64,000 nt of DNA from Argentina anserina (taxonomy: Eukaryota > Streptophyta > Magnoliopsida > Rosales > Rosaceae): positions 18,929,001 through 18,993,000 of the forward strand of contig NC_065874.1 of NCBI RefSeq assembly GCF_933775445.1, in the 5' to 3' direction. Below the pieces are notes generated by a model. The model saw nothing but the letters and a program-made list of their open reading frames with translations, was not told where the DNA came from and made no database searches. Both the position numbers and the translations under genes were made by a program. The first letter of the stretch is position 1; every line of letters starts with the position of its first letter. This document shows positions 1 to 9,674 of the stretch, piece by piece.

Positions 1-823
1 GCTCCATCCTAGAACAAGAACAAAACCAAAAACCGAATTGAAATAAAGAGAGAATCATGGTTACACTTTATAAATCAAGCAATCCACAAGTGTAGCCGAG
101 ACTTCTATGGATGAAACCTTCTTCACAAGCGTGTTTGAAGGCTATTGATTGGTGGGGAATGATGGAATCGGTTTTGGGATTTCTTGGAATGGTGAAGGAT
201 GAATTCGGCAGAGCTATGGCTTGTGTTTGTGTGTAGGGCTGATGATGATGCTGAATGGAGAGGCCGGCCTCTATATATAGAGGTGTAGGAAGCCTTCTTG
301 CCGTGCCAAAAGGAAATAGAATCCAATTGGGAAACTGAAATCCTCTTTGTTATGGATTTGATTCATGTACTCCATATCCAACTTGATGTAGGAAACCAAG
401 TCCAATAGGGAGATCACTTAAGGGCTGCACGGCAACAATCTTGGTCCAACTAGGAGTAGCTAGGCCGGCCTCCTCTTCTCCTTCTTCAAGTCGAACATGA
501 TTTCCTTGTCTCACTAGGAATGCATCTCGGCAACTCTACTCCTTGTCCAAATAGGATTTGTCTTTCCTGAAAAGAAATCGTCGATTAAGGAATAGGAAAT
601 GATGAAAATAGAAAAGTAGAGTCCTAGTCGAGTAAGGAATCCTAGCTCAATCCGGAGTTCTAACACTTAGCACAATTTCATCATCAAATCATTTATATTC
701 GACATAGCTCTATTCAAAACAAACATATGACAAATATAAACCTAAAACAACTAAATACGAAGTAACAAAGCATAAGAATAGGGCATATAAACATTAAGAA
801 CGTCACACTTTGTGCTCCTATCA
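1..823 (-). repeat. 3' LTR of the Gag-only element (partial, window edge)
   Basis: This is the downstream LTR in the element's minus-strand sense. It ends at CCTATCA on the + strand, so it starts TGATAGG on the minus strand, directly after the polypurine tract. About 740 bp of it lie left of the window, judging by the full copy at 5190-6752. The TATA palindrome is at 269-282. Confidence 0.9.
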
Positions 824-836
824 ACAACCCCACACT
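824..836 (-). other. Polypurine tract of the Gag-only element
   Basis: Read on the minus strand this is AGTGTGGGGTTGT, immediately before the TG of the 3' LTR. That is the expected place and composition for the plus-strand primer of reverse transcription. Confidence 0.7.
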
Positions 837-2659
837 TAGACTTTGCTAGTCCCTTAGCAAACACTAAAAAGGGAAATCAAAACAGAAAACGAAAACAATA
901 CAACTAACACTAACGACACAACATTCTAATGCCTTCAACATTTGTCTCAGAGATCTTCAAACTCATAGCATCAAGAATAACACTCAATCGAAATAGATAG
1001 AATGAATTCAATGGTTAACAAACATGAAATTTCGTTTAACAAGTAAGACATGGCAGAGACAAAGGTGAAATTAAGCTCGACATGTTCAAAACAAGTTCAA
1101 ATTCAACTCACATAGGATATGCACTCTAAATCTTTTCTCTCAAGAATATGGCATATGCTTAAAAGCTTTTCACACACAAGAGTTATAAACATAGTGAAAA
1201 TCGAAAACCTCATGAAAGATACCAATCATATGCACAAATGAACCCAAACCATATGCTTACTCATGAAACAAACTCCACAAATCAAGAGCTACTCATTTTA
1301 AGAATCATGTGGATCTTTAGAAATGGGTAGGCTTAGGCTCGACATGGATATATTTCTCAGGGTAAAGGAATCACAAAGGTCATCCTCAAGACTTAGCAGA
1401 GCAAAACATCCACCTTATGTCGCCATACTCCATAAAACAAGGGCCAAATATCATCATGTTGGACCCATCCTTCACTTTAAACATTGTGAAAACGAACAAA
1501 GGCTAAAGTATAACATTATTGAGCCTTCAACAAATACATCACAACTCCAAATTCACCAAAAATAACATGTATGCCGAGATCTTTCATCATTCTTTCATTT
1601 TTTCCTTTTCTTGCCGTGCGCATATGTACTTTTTCTTTTCTTCTTTTCTCACGGCATCATACAATTTTTTTCCCACTTTTCATACTCTTTTCACGGCATA
1701 ACATACAATAGCATAACCCCACACTTGAATCAAATCATCACTCCATATTACATCCAAGAATCGGCTCTGCCAAGCCTTAAAGACAAGGTAGAGATATAAC
1801 TATACTAAGCAAGGATATAACATGTTGGTAATGAAAGAAAAGGCTTAACGTAGGCTCAAAGGGGTTAACACTAAGGTGTCCCAAGCAGGGCTCAAATAGG
1901 GATATACGGCATTTTGGCTTAAAGTGGTGGAAATCCTAAAAAGATCCAACAATCATTTTCAAAATCAGAGTATATTATGACATAAAGCTTCGAAAGTTTC
2001 ACAAAGTAAGTTCTAGCATTCTCTAGTTCATTGCAATTCTATGGCATATGAATTGATCAAAATAGATGTAATGAGGTTATAAAGCCAAGAAACGATAGAA
2101 TAAAACTCTCCAAAGAAAGGCACAAGTATATGGCTCGAATCTCACATAGGTTACATGAATTCAAACAAGTAAGGAACATGCTCATTCTGTACCTAAGTTT
2201 TAAAATCCTCATCTACTACATGTTCGTACAAAATCTACACATCGATTAACCATCAAATAACAATGAAGTTCATTCCAATATCATGCTCATCTATCAACTA
2301 TAAATTCAAAGATCAACTCATCCTAGACAGTTAAAGGCATACCTAGGACTTAAAACAAAAACAAAACAACTTAACCGAAAAACAACTCAAAATCGAAAAA
2401 CAAACTCAAAAATTCAAACTAAAAATCGGAAATCAAAATCAAAACAACAAAATTGAAACACATAGGCATCAAACAATAGAATTCAACGAATGATGTATAC
2501 CCCACCCCACACTTAAAACTTACATTGCCCTCAATGTACAATATGATAAGCAATGAAAATTAGAAAGAGATAAGGGATAGAAAATGCAAACACTCGTTGA
2601 CGGCTCCTTCATTGGCTTAAGTTTAGAGTCTATAGCCTAGACTTCTTCATCTTCATCCA
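837..2659 (-). other. Non-coding 3' region of the Gag-only element
   Basis: About 1.8 kb between the gag stop and the polypurine tract. It is AT-rich with stops in all frames and no recognisable polymerase remnant. Two further AAGTGTGGGG-like tracts (minus strand) occur near 1716-1727 and 2499-2514. Confidence 0.6.
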
Positions 2660-3892
2660 CTAGAAGAATACGACATTGTCATCCTCCTCATCAGAAGATA
2701 TAATCATGATGTCGTCATTATCCTCCTCATCTTCACTCGAGTCCGAATCATTGCTCTTATAGCTCGAATCAACTTCTTCCTTCAAACTCGGATCTTCTTC
2801 TTCCTCTTCTTCATTGACATGGCTATAAGACTCCACCTCCTCAATTGTAAGTTCCTTGCTCCCATCCTTAGAGCTAGCACGAATCTCCTCTACAAGTTCC
2901 TTTAGCTCCCTATGCGATTTTGCCAATTCCAAAATCGATTGTTGCATTTCATTCATCATCTTGTCTCGGTGGTGCTCCGCTCTTGTAGGTGTAGTCTTAA
3001 CTCTAGCCGGTCTACCTTTCTTCTTCATGCCAACCAGAGGTTTCAAATGGTCTCGAGTGTTCCCATACTTCCTAGCTTTCCTTCCATCCAACTCCACTCC
3101 CTTGAACCGAGAAGTACCACTCACCCTAGAGCATGACGTCGAAACCATACTATCCCTTCTTTCTCCAAGTACTCCAATATGCATGATCCTATCTCCTACC
3201 TCAAGGTTCATGAAGCCTCTTGGTGAAAACGAATCAATGTACTCTTGATAATCCCTTAGCAAACCTTGGTAGAAAGTACTAGTCAACACATGTTGGTTCA
3301 TGTCATGGTCTAACGGTGCTACTACTTCTTGAAATCTCTTTAAGTACTTGTGGTAGGGCTCGTCATCTTCTTGTCTACATGCTTGAATCATCTCTCTCAT
3401 CCTTGCCCTTCTTGCCGTGAGCAAGAATTCCTTGAGGAATGCTTCTTTTAGCTCATCCCATGATCGGATGGAATTTTTAGGAATAGAGTGCAACCATTCT
3501 CTTGCTTTGTCAACTAGAGTGAAGGGAAACACCTCAAGATACAATAACTCCAAGTCTCCACGTTCCATGGACTGAATAGCATGTTGCACCTTCGACTCAA
3601 AAAGAAATATATGGACATCAGCCTTCTCAATCTTAAACCCTCTAAAGATCGGCATGGTCTTCAAAATTTTGTATGTGACCTCCATACGATTATGATTATG
3701 CTTAGGAGCCGGCAACACAATGCACCTAGGATGAAACGCAGGGCTGTCCCTCTCTGGAAACATGTTGTCTTCACGAAACGCAAACACCTCCATTGCACAC
3801 TTGAAAATCTTCTTGTGAATTAATTGAACCGAATGTGGTAGCCTTTCTCTCCTTCTTATGAGCTCGTGAATTTTCAGAAACAGGATGAACAA
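2660..3892 (-). CDS. gag: Retrotransposon Gag-like protein
   Basis: A 410-residue uninterrupted reading frame. The central part, around residues 110-230, has the plant retrotransposon Gag pattern: an AREWLHSIP motif, then SWDELKEAFLKEF, then an arginine-rich stretch and DDEPYHKYLKRF. Such proteins form the virus-like particle that packages element RNA. The C-terminal ~60 residues are strongly acidic (runs of E and D), preceded by a predicted-helical charged region. No CCHC zinc knuckle is visible, so RNA binding would rely on the basic central segment. It is the only long frame in the element and has no pol frame behind it. The ATG at 3892 is the first in frame; internal methionines are possible starts. 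The family assignment is firm at Gag level, and Athila-like lineage is inferred. Confidence 0.85.
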   Translation of the reverse strand: MFILFLKIHELIRRRERLPHSVQLIHKKIFKCAMEVFAFREDNMFPERDSPAFHPRCIVLPAPKHNHNRMEVTYKILKTMPIFRGFKIEKADVHIFLFESKVQHAIQSMERGDLELLYLEVFPFTLVDKAREWLHSIPKNSIRSWDELKEAFLKEFLLTARRARMREMIQACRQEDDEPYHKYLKRFQEVVAPLDHDMNQHVLTSTFYQGLLRDYQEYIDSFSPRGFMNLEVGDRIMHIGVLGERRDSMVSTSCSRVSGTSRFKGVELDGRKARKYGNTRDHLKPLVGMKKKGRPARVKTTPTRAEHHRDKMMNEMQQSILELAKSHRELKELVEEIRASSKDGSKELTIEEVESYSHVNEEEEEEDPSLKEEVDSSYKSNDSDSSEDEEDNDDIMIISSDEEDDNVVFF

Positions 3893-5167
3893 TTATGTTG
3901 AACCCGTGCTCTCTATATATAGAGCAATCTCAATCCTTTTCCATGAGGTAGAAAGAAACCTACAAGGACATAGAAACCTTCTCCCACTCCTACTTTGAAT
4001 CCAAGTCCGAATGGGACTTCTCCATTGATCACACACGGCATGGCTTTTCCTACTTCAACTAGGACCACTTCTCACAACAACTTTCCTCTCCTAACTCAAC
4101 TAGGAATCCATCTCTCCCTCTACATTGGAAATCCCAATCCGGATGGGAATCTCCTACTTGCTGACACACGCATGCTTTCCTTGCTCGACTAGGAGTGTCA
4201 TGGCCACTCCTCTCCTAATCCAACTAGGAATTGATCTTGTCATCACTTTAATGTACTCTATGGATCCGTTAAGCATTGGTGGTAGCTTCAACCTATTGGG
4301 GAATCTACACAAGCAAGAACATTAGTTGAAACTACTCCACATGAGTTAGAAAACTTACCTTATCATGCACGGCATGATCAATTTGGGACAAGGATACGGC
4401 ATCCTTGTCTTTGGAAGGCACGGCCTTCTTTGGTGGTGGCATGAGAGTGTCGAACTCTCTCACTCTTCATATAAAAGAATACAAAAATCATACAAGAAAG
4501 ATACAAGGTTTCGTTGAAAAATCATACAAGAAACATACAAGGTTTGGTTTCAAAAAACTTTTTCACAAAAGTCTTTCAATCAATTACATACTTCTACATT
4601 CCTAAGTCATTCAAACGATTAAATGATCGATTGATTCTAAGTTGTAAACCAAGGTGGACGTGCGGCCTAAGTATGGATGTCTAGACACAAGTTTGAATCG
4701 TTGTTTCAGAAGGCCGGATAGCTAATTCAGAGATAGTGAACATGGTAGGACTCATTTGTTGAACTACGGAGGGCAAGCCCTCTATCGACTCCATCACCGA
4801 GATGTATGTCAGTCATTAGTTCTCTGAGATCCAATTTTGGTCCCATGCACCAGAGTAATGAAAGAGCGTGCCCCTTACTCAGCTAGAAACAAACTTGGGT
4901 GTTAGACAACTCTCCAAGTGTTAATAAAAGCCGCCCTCAACCTCATGCAACAACTTTGGAAGAAAACATGAGGGGTTAAGGCTAATATTAACAAAAGGGA
5001 CTTTACCTATTCCGTTCGATTTACAACCTACAACAATCATTCACTCAATCATCAAAGCAACATCCTAAGATAAATTACTAAACGTTACAAGAAAATAAGA
5101 TAAGAATATACAAATGTACAATATGAACAGTGAATTCGCATTAAAAGTTAGGGATCCATCTCTTATG
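3893..5167 (-). promoter_or_regulatory. Untranslated leader of the Gag-only element, with internal TATA palindrome
   Basis: About 1.27 kb between the primer site and gag with no long frame on the element strand. The 14-base palindrome CTCTATATATAGAG at 3911-3924 is the same 14-mer as the TATA region of the LTR (269-282 and 6198-6211). The next ~450 bp carry CAACTAGGA-type motifs also found in the LTR, for example near 4057, 4099 and 4221. This looks like a diverged U3-like block inside the leader. Function is not shown. Confidence 0.5.
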
Positions 5168-5187
5168 GATCCCCGGCAACGGCGCCA
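5168..5187 (-). other. Primer binding site, tRNA-Asp type
   Basis: The + strand reads GATCCCCGGCAACGGCGCCA, which equals the 3' end of plant tRNA-Asp with its CCA. The complementary minus-strand sequence is therefore the minus-strand primer site, two bases from the 5' LTR. Confidence 0.9.
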
Positions 5188-5189
5188 TT

Positions 5190-6752
5190 TGATGAATGCT
5201 CGATTACTCGACATCAATATTTAACCCTGTAAGCATCGTTAGTAGTATAAAGCAAGAGGGTATCGTTCACAAACCGGGGATCCATCCAGGGCTTAGGATC
5301 ACATCAATTAGCACGAATTCATAAAGATTTTAAGGTTTGATATAGGTTCGGTATCAAAGATAAAAACAGAAAATAAAACCTAAACTAATATATACATGTG
5401 ATCAACCAACCAACACCTAAACAATCACCAAACAAATCATACAAAGCTAACGAAAATCAAGTTCTAGTCCTCATTTAAGAGTCATGCCGAGACACTATCA
5501 TGAATAACTAAGGTTGAATCATGCAATTAGGGTCCTAAGCAGTAACCTAAACACATAGACACTTAACACATTCGATTCTTCCCACGCGGTCTTAATCGAA
5601 ATCTAACATACTTATCCTACCATGCAACTTCAAAGCCACGCATATTGAATTCATTAAGCATGTCACCTACTTAACCCCCAATCATGCAATTTCGAAAATC
5701 ACATAGAAAAGAATAAACATGTTCATAGCATAAGTCATAAATCCAACAACCTAAATATCATGCTACAAGCGTATACATAACATAAAGATATCGAAATCAT
5801 TCAATAATAGATCACGGCAGAAACCAAAATCATAGAACAAAAACCTAAAATCGCAACTTTTATATAATTTGAAACAAGTAACTATCTCATAGACAAAATT
5901 GAAACAAGTTTACTCTACACAAATCACATGCTCCATCCTAGAACAAGAACAAAACCAAAAACCGAATTGAAATAAAGAGAGAATCATGGTTACACTTTAT
6001 AAATCAAGCAATCCACAAGTGTAGCCGAGACTTCTATGGATGAAACCTTCTTCACAAGCGTGTTTGAAGGCTATTGATTGGTGGGGAATGATGGAATCGG
6101 TTTTGGGATTTCTTGGAATGGTGAAGGATGAATTCGGCAGAGCTATGGCTTGTGTTTGTGTGTAGGGCTGATGATGATGCTGAATGGAGAGGCCGGCCTC
6201 TATATATAGAGGTGTAGAAAGCCTTCTTGCCGTGCCAAAAGGAAATAGAATCCAATTGGGAAACTGAAATCCTCTTTGTTATGGATTTGATTCATGTACT
6301 CCATATCCAACTTGATGTAGGAAACCAAGTCCAATAGGGAGATCACTTAAGGGCTGCACGGCAACAATCTTGGTCCAACTAGGAGTAGCTAGGCCGGCCT
6401 CCTCTTCTCCTTCTTCAAGTCGAACATGATTTCCTTGTCTCACTAGGAATGCATCTCGGCAACTCTACTCCTTGTCCAAATAGGATTTGTCTTTCCTGAA
6501 AAGAAATCGTCGATTAAGGAATAGGAAAGGATGAAAATAGAAAAGTAGAGTCCTAGTCGAGTAAGGAATCCTAGCTCAATCCGGAGTTCTAACACTTAGC
6601 ACAATTTCATCATCAAATCATTTATATTCGACATAGCTCTATTCAAAACAAACATATGACAAATATAAACCTAAAACAACTAAATACGAAGTAACAAAGC
6701 ATAAGAATAGGGCATATAAACATTAAGAACGTCACAGTTTGTGCTCCTATCA
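5190..6752 (-). repeat. 5' LTR of the Gag-only element (complete, 1563 bp)
   Basis: It runs TGATGAATGC to GTGCTCCTATCA on the + strand, bounded by the primer site on one side and unrelated sequence on the other. The probable TATA box is the palindrome at 6198-6211. The three differences from the other LTR are near 6207, 6524 and 6736 (left-copy equivalents 278, 595 and 807). Confidence 0.9.
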
Positions 6753-7900
6753 CATTCCATAGGAATCAACGAGGTATAGGCACCCTAATTCCTTGATTAT
6801 TCTTATCTTGAGAATCAACAAGTTAGGTTTACGTTTTATCTTATTATTTTATTGGATATTATCTTGAGTTATTTTTCTAGGCATGTGGGACGTGCCCTTG
6901 ATTATGGTGTGTGGCTATACATTTTGAGATGATGATGCTAGCTTGTATGTTTCCACCTTATGGTGTTTGGTGTCTACCCACAAGTACTGTACTCAAGCCT
7001 TTTTCACCTGAGAGGCGATGTGTATGGCCAACAATATCACGAAAGCCCGTATCTTCTCCGTTACGTGATATGACGGTATCAGGAGTACGAGGGTACATAT
7101 AAAATTTTTCCGGGGGTACATTATATGGCTTTGAGATATTATATTGACAAGCGGGGCTAGTCCATTTTTGATTATTTGAGATATTATTTCGACTAGCGGG
7201 GCTAGTCCATTTTCTATGGTTTGAGATATTATTTTGACTAGCGGGGCTAGTCCATTTTTTATTGTTTGATGTTTATTTTGGCTAGTGGGGTTAGTCCATT
7301 TTCTATAATTATCTTTGACATTTAATTTGACTAGCGGGGACTAGTCTGGTTACACGAGAATTATTATTAAAGATTTTTAATAACGTGTGCATGCATCGGA
7401 TTTTCTTACTATAAAAATGGGGAATTATATTAAACTGTTTATTTTATTCAATAACTGGTTTTCGTCCACTCATCTGACATGTTTCATTTTTAATACTTTT
7501 TCCTGGACCATTTGGTTTCAATCGCCCAGGTTGTAGGGAAAGCCAGATGAGATTAAGGGTATCAGATGTCGAGGCATAGTCATCCAGTTCGCTACCACTA
7601 ATTAGGTTGAAATTAGTATTTATTATACTAAGGTATAAGAATAAGTTGTTAGAAATAAATGACATCTCATATAGATTGATTAGTTGTGGAGTTTGATAGA
7701 TGAATGGGGAGCACAGTGACTCTAGGTGTTGAGAGAGAACTTGTGATTTTAGAAGTGTTGTTTTTGTGCATGAATGTTGACTACTTTTAAGGGAGACTGT
7801 TAATTTTGGCATGCCTCCTTTTAAAGTGATCCCCTCACGACTTACTATAAGTAATAGGGTAATATTTGGGGTGGCTCATGTCACAATTTGTGTGCAGTGA
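6753..7900. mobile_element. Probable older LTR remnant that received the Gag-only element
   Basis: No coding potential. The stretch 7380-7560 resembles, from memory, LTRs of plant Del/Tekay-type gypsy elements, and 7131-7347 is a tandem array. The Gag-only element appears to have landed inside it, but the other half is outside the window. Confidence 0.3.
7131..7347. repeat. Tandem repeat, ~45-bp unit, about five copies
   Basis: Units start at 7131, 7176, 7221, 7266 and ~7315 with TTGAGATATT-like sequence. Each carries a core such as GACTAGCGGGGCTAGTCC, in which GACTAGC and GCTAGTC form a perfect inverted repeat around GGG. Confidence 0.85.
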
Positions 7901-9674
7901 TTGATCACATGTATATATGTATAATAATTATCTTTTGTTTTGCATTCATTTATTTTGAAAACCAAAATCCACAATCCGAAACCTTTCACTACGTTAAAAT
8001 TTGAGATGGACAATGGTGTTTTACCATTGTCTGATAAAGAGACATGTCATTGTTTATTGAACAATTGTCTGTTACATGGTCCAGAAAGCCTTGTTTATAA
8101 GGTCAGCTCAAACAATGGACATGGTTAAATGATCTATTGTTTAATATTGAGAAAAGACAATACTTCTTCAAGATGGATGAGTCATGCATGAATATGTAGA
8201 ATCAACATAGATATGTTATGTATCATTCTAACTATGCTCACAAGCCTCTTCGTCACTTGGATGTGATAGCGGAGGAATATATTTTCTGACTATTTTGACC
8301 TTTGATTTTCATTTTTGTAAACTACTATAAGTGGTTTCTTAAAAAAAAATTTCAATTGCATCAATAAAAAAAATCCAAAAAGTCTAAATAATAAACATCA
8401 ATTTCACAAACTAAATAAGACCAGATTGATAAATCAATAGTAAAGAACCCAATAGAAAAATAGTTGATAGAAAATCGATATTTGCATCATCAGTTGAACT
8501 AATAACCAAGGCAAACAAATAGCGAGCTTTTGAACATAATTTTGTCTTTGAGAAGATAGTGGTCGAACGAAGCAGATTTGGGCACCCTATGATTGATCAA
8601 GTTTGAAAAGGATAATGTGATTGCGGTCGAACAGGTGACCCAAAAGGAGAGAGAAGAAAAATACGTTAAAATCTCACCTCTTGGAGGGTAGATTCCAAAA
8701 AGGGTTAGTTATGCATACCAAGCCACTAGAATCCTAAAAACTTAATCATCTCTTAAATCGTTGCCAATTTCAATACCATCAAATTTGTAAGGAGTTTTTA
8801 AATTCGTGATTGAATACAGTCATATTTGTAAAGACTTTATTAAATTTTGATTGAATACCATTAGATTTCAAAGGAGTTTTTAAAAAAATTAACTGGATCA
8901 TATTTGAATACACCCCTTAAATCTTGGTTCATGGAACTGAAAAGAATATAAATGAATTCTCTTTTCTTTCCATTGTCATGAGAAATTTATATTCACATCA
9001 AATTTATTGTCTGTGTTTGGAAAGACTAAGAAGTAAGGAATGTAGAGGAAGAGAAGAAAAAAAAAAGGAATGTAGAGGAAAATCCTATAAATTTTTCCAT
9101 AATACTAATATTAATACGAAATTTATTGTTAGTTGGTCTAATAAGTTTAAAATTTAGATGGAAAGTGATTTCATGAAATATGTGGGGAGGGAACTGCTTT
9201 TCAACTAATTTTCCAATGTTGAGAGAATTATTTATTTTTCCTCTTTTTTTTTCTTTAGTTTACAAACAAGTGAAATGAATCACTTTCCTTTTCCGTCGAG
9301 GATCTATGAAACAAACATGGCCTTCCTTGTAATTTATTTTTTGACGCGTGCGTCTGTTTGTGACAAGATCACCTCGTTCCAAGTCTATTCTTGATCTGTT
9401 TAGATCATCGAAAGAAGCCTTCTCCTCTTCCCAACAAGCTTTTGTGTTACTAGAAATCTTGAATATGTAAATTATACAAAAACGTGATTTGCATTTTGGT
9501 GTACTAAAATCAAACACCTGGTTCTCTTTGGCCATCTACCAGACCCCTGTGCGATGATAACTGCCTACATACTAAACCCACCTCTACACACATTGCTCAT
9601 TTCGATACAAACTAGGAGAACCCTTCACTCTCAACAAGTCACCGCCTCAACAACAACCAACAACAGCAGCTGCG
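7901..9674. other. Intergenic, no gene seen; gene-proximal promoter region at the right end
   Basis: AT-rich DNA with short random frames only. The last ~200 bp before 9675 should contain the promoter and 5' UTR of the strictosidine synthase-like gene; I saw no decisive TATA box. Confidence 0.5.

Larger units (their letters stand above)
1..6752 (-). mobile_element. Gag-only LTR retrotransposon (TR-GAG type, Athila-like), left end outside window
   Basis: The first 823 bases recur at 5930-6752 without indels and with only three substitutions that I counted. A tRNA-Asp primer site abuts the right repeat and a purine-rich tract abuts the left one, both on the minus strand, so the element reads right to left. 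LTRs start TG and end CA. The internal part is about 4.37 kb and holds one long reading frame, a Gag; I found no protease, reverse transcriptase, RNase H or integrase. That matches the non-autonomous class called TR-GAG, which must borrow polymerase from a relative. The Gag type and tRNA-Asp primer suggest an Athila-like (Ty3/gypsy) relative, which is inference. LTR difference of roughly 0.4% implies a recent insertion. The target duplication cannot be checked because the left flank is missing; the right candidate is CATTC at 6753-6757. Confidence 0.85.

Noticed and set aside
123..326. 67-aa minus-strand frame present in both LTRs
   Set aside because: Its duplication is explained by the LTRs; no domain, and it spans the TATA region, so coding is unlikely.
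7131..7347. CRISPR-like spacing of palindromic repeats
   Set aside because: The DNA is a plant nuclear genome, and the intervals between the palindromes are themselves repeated, so these are tandem repeats and not unique spacers.
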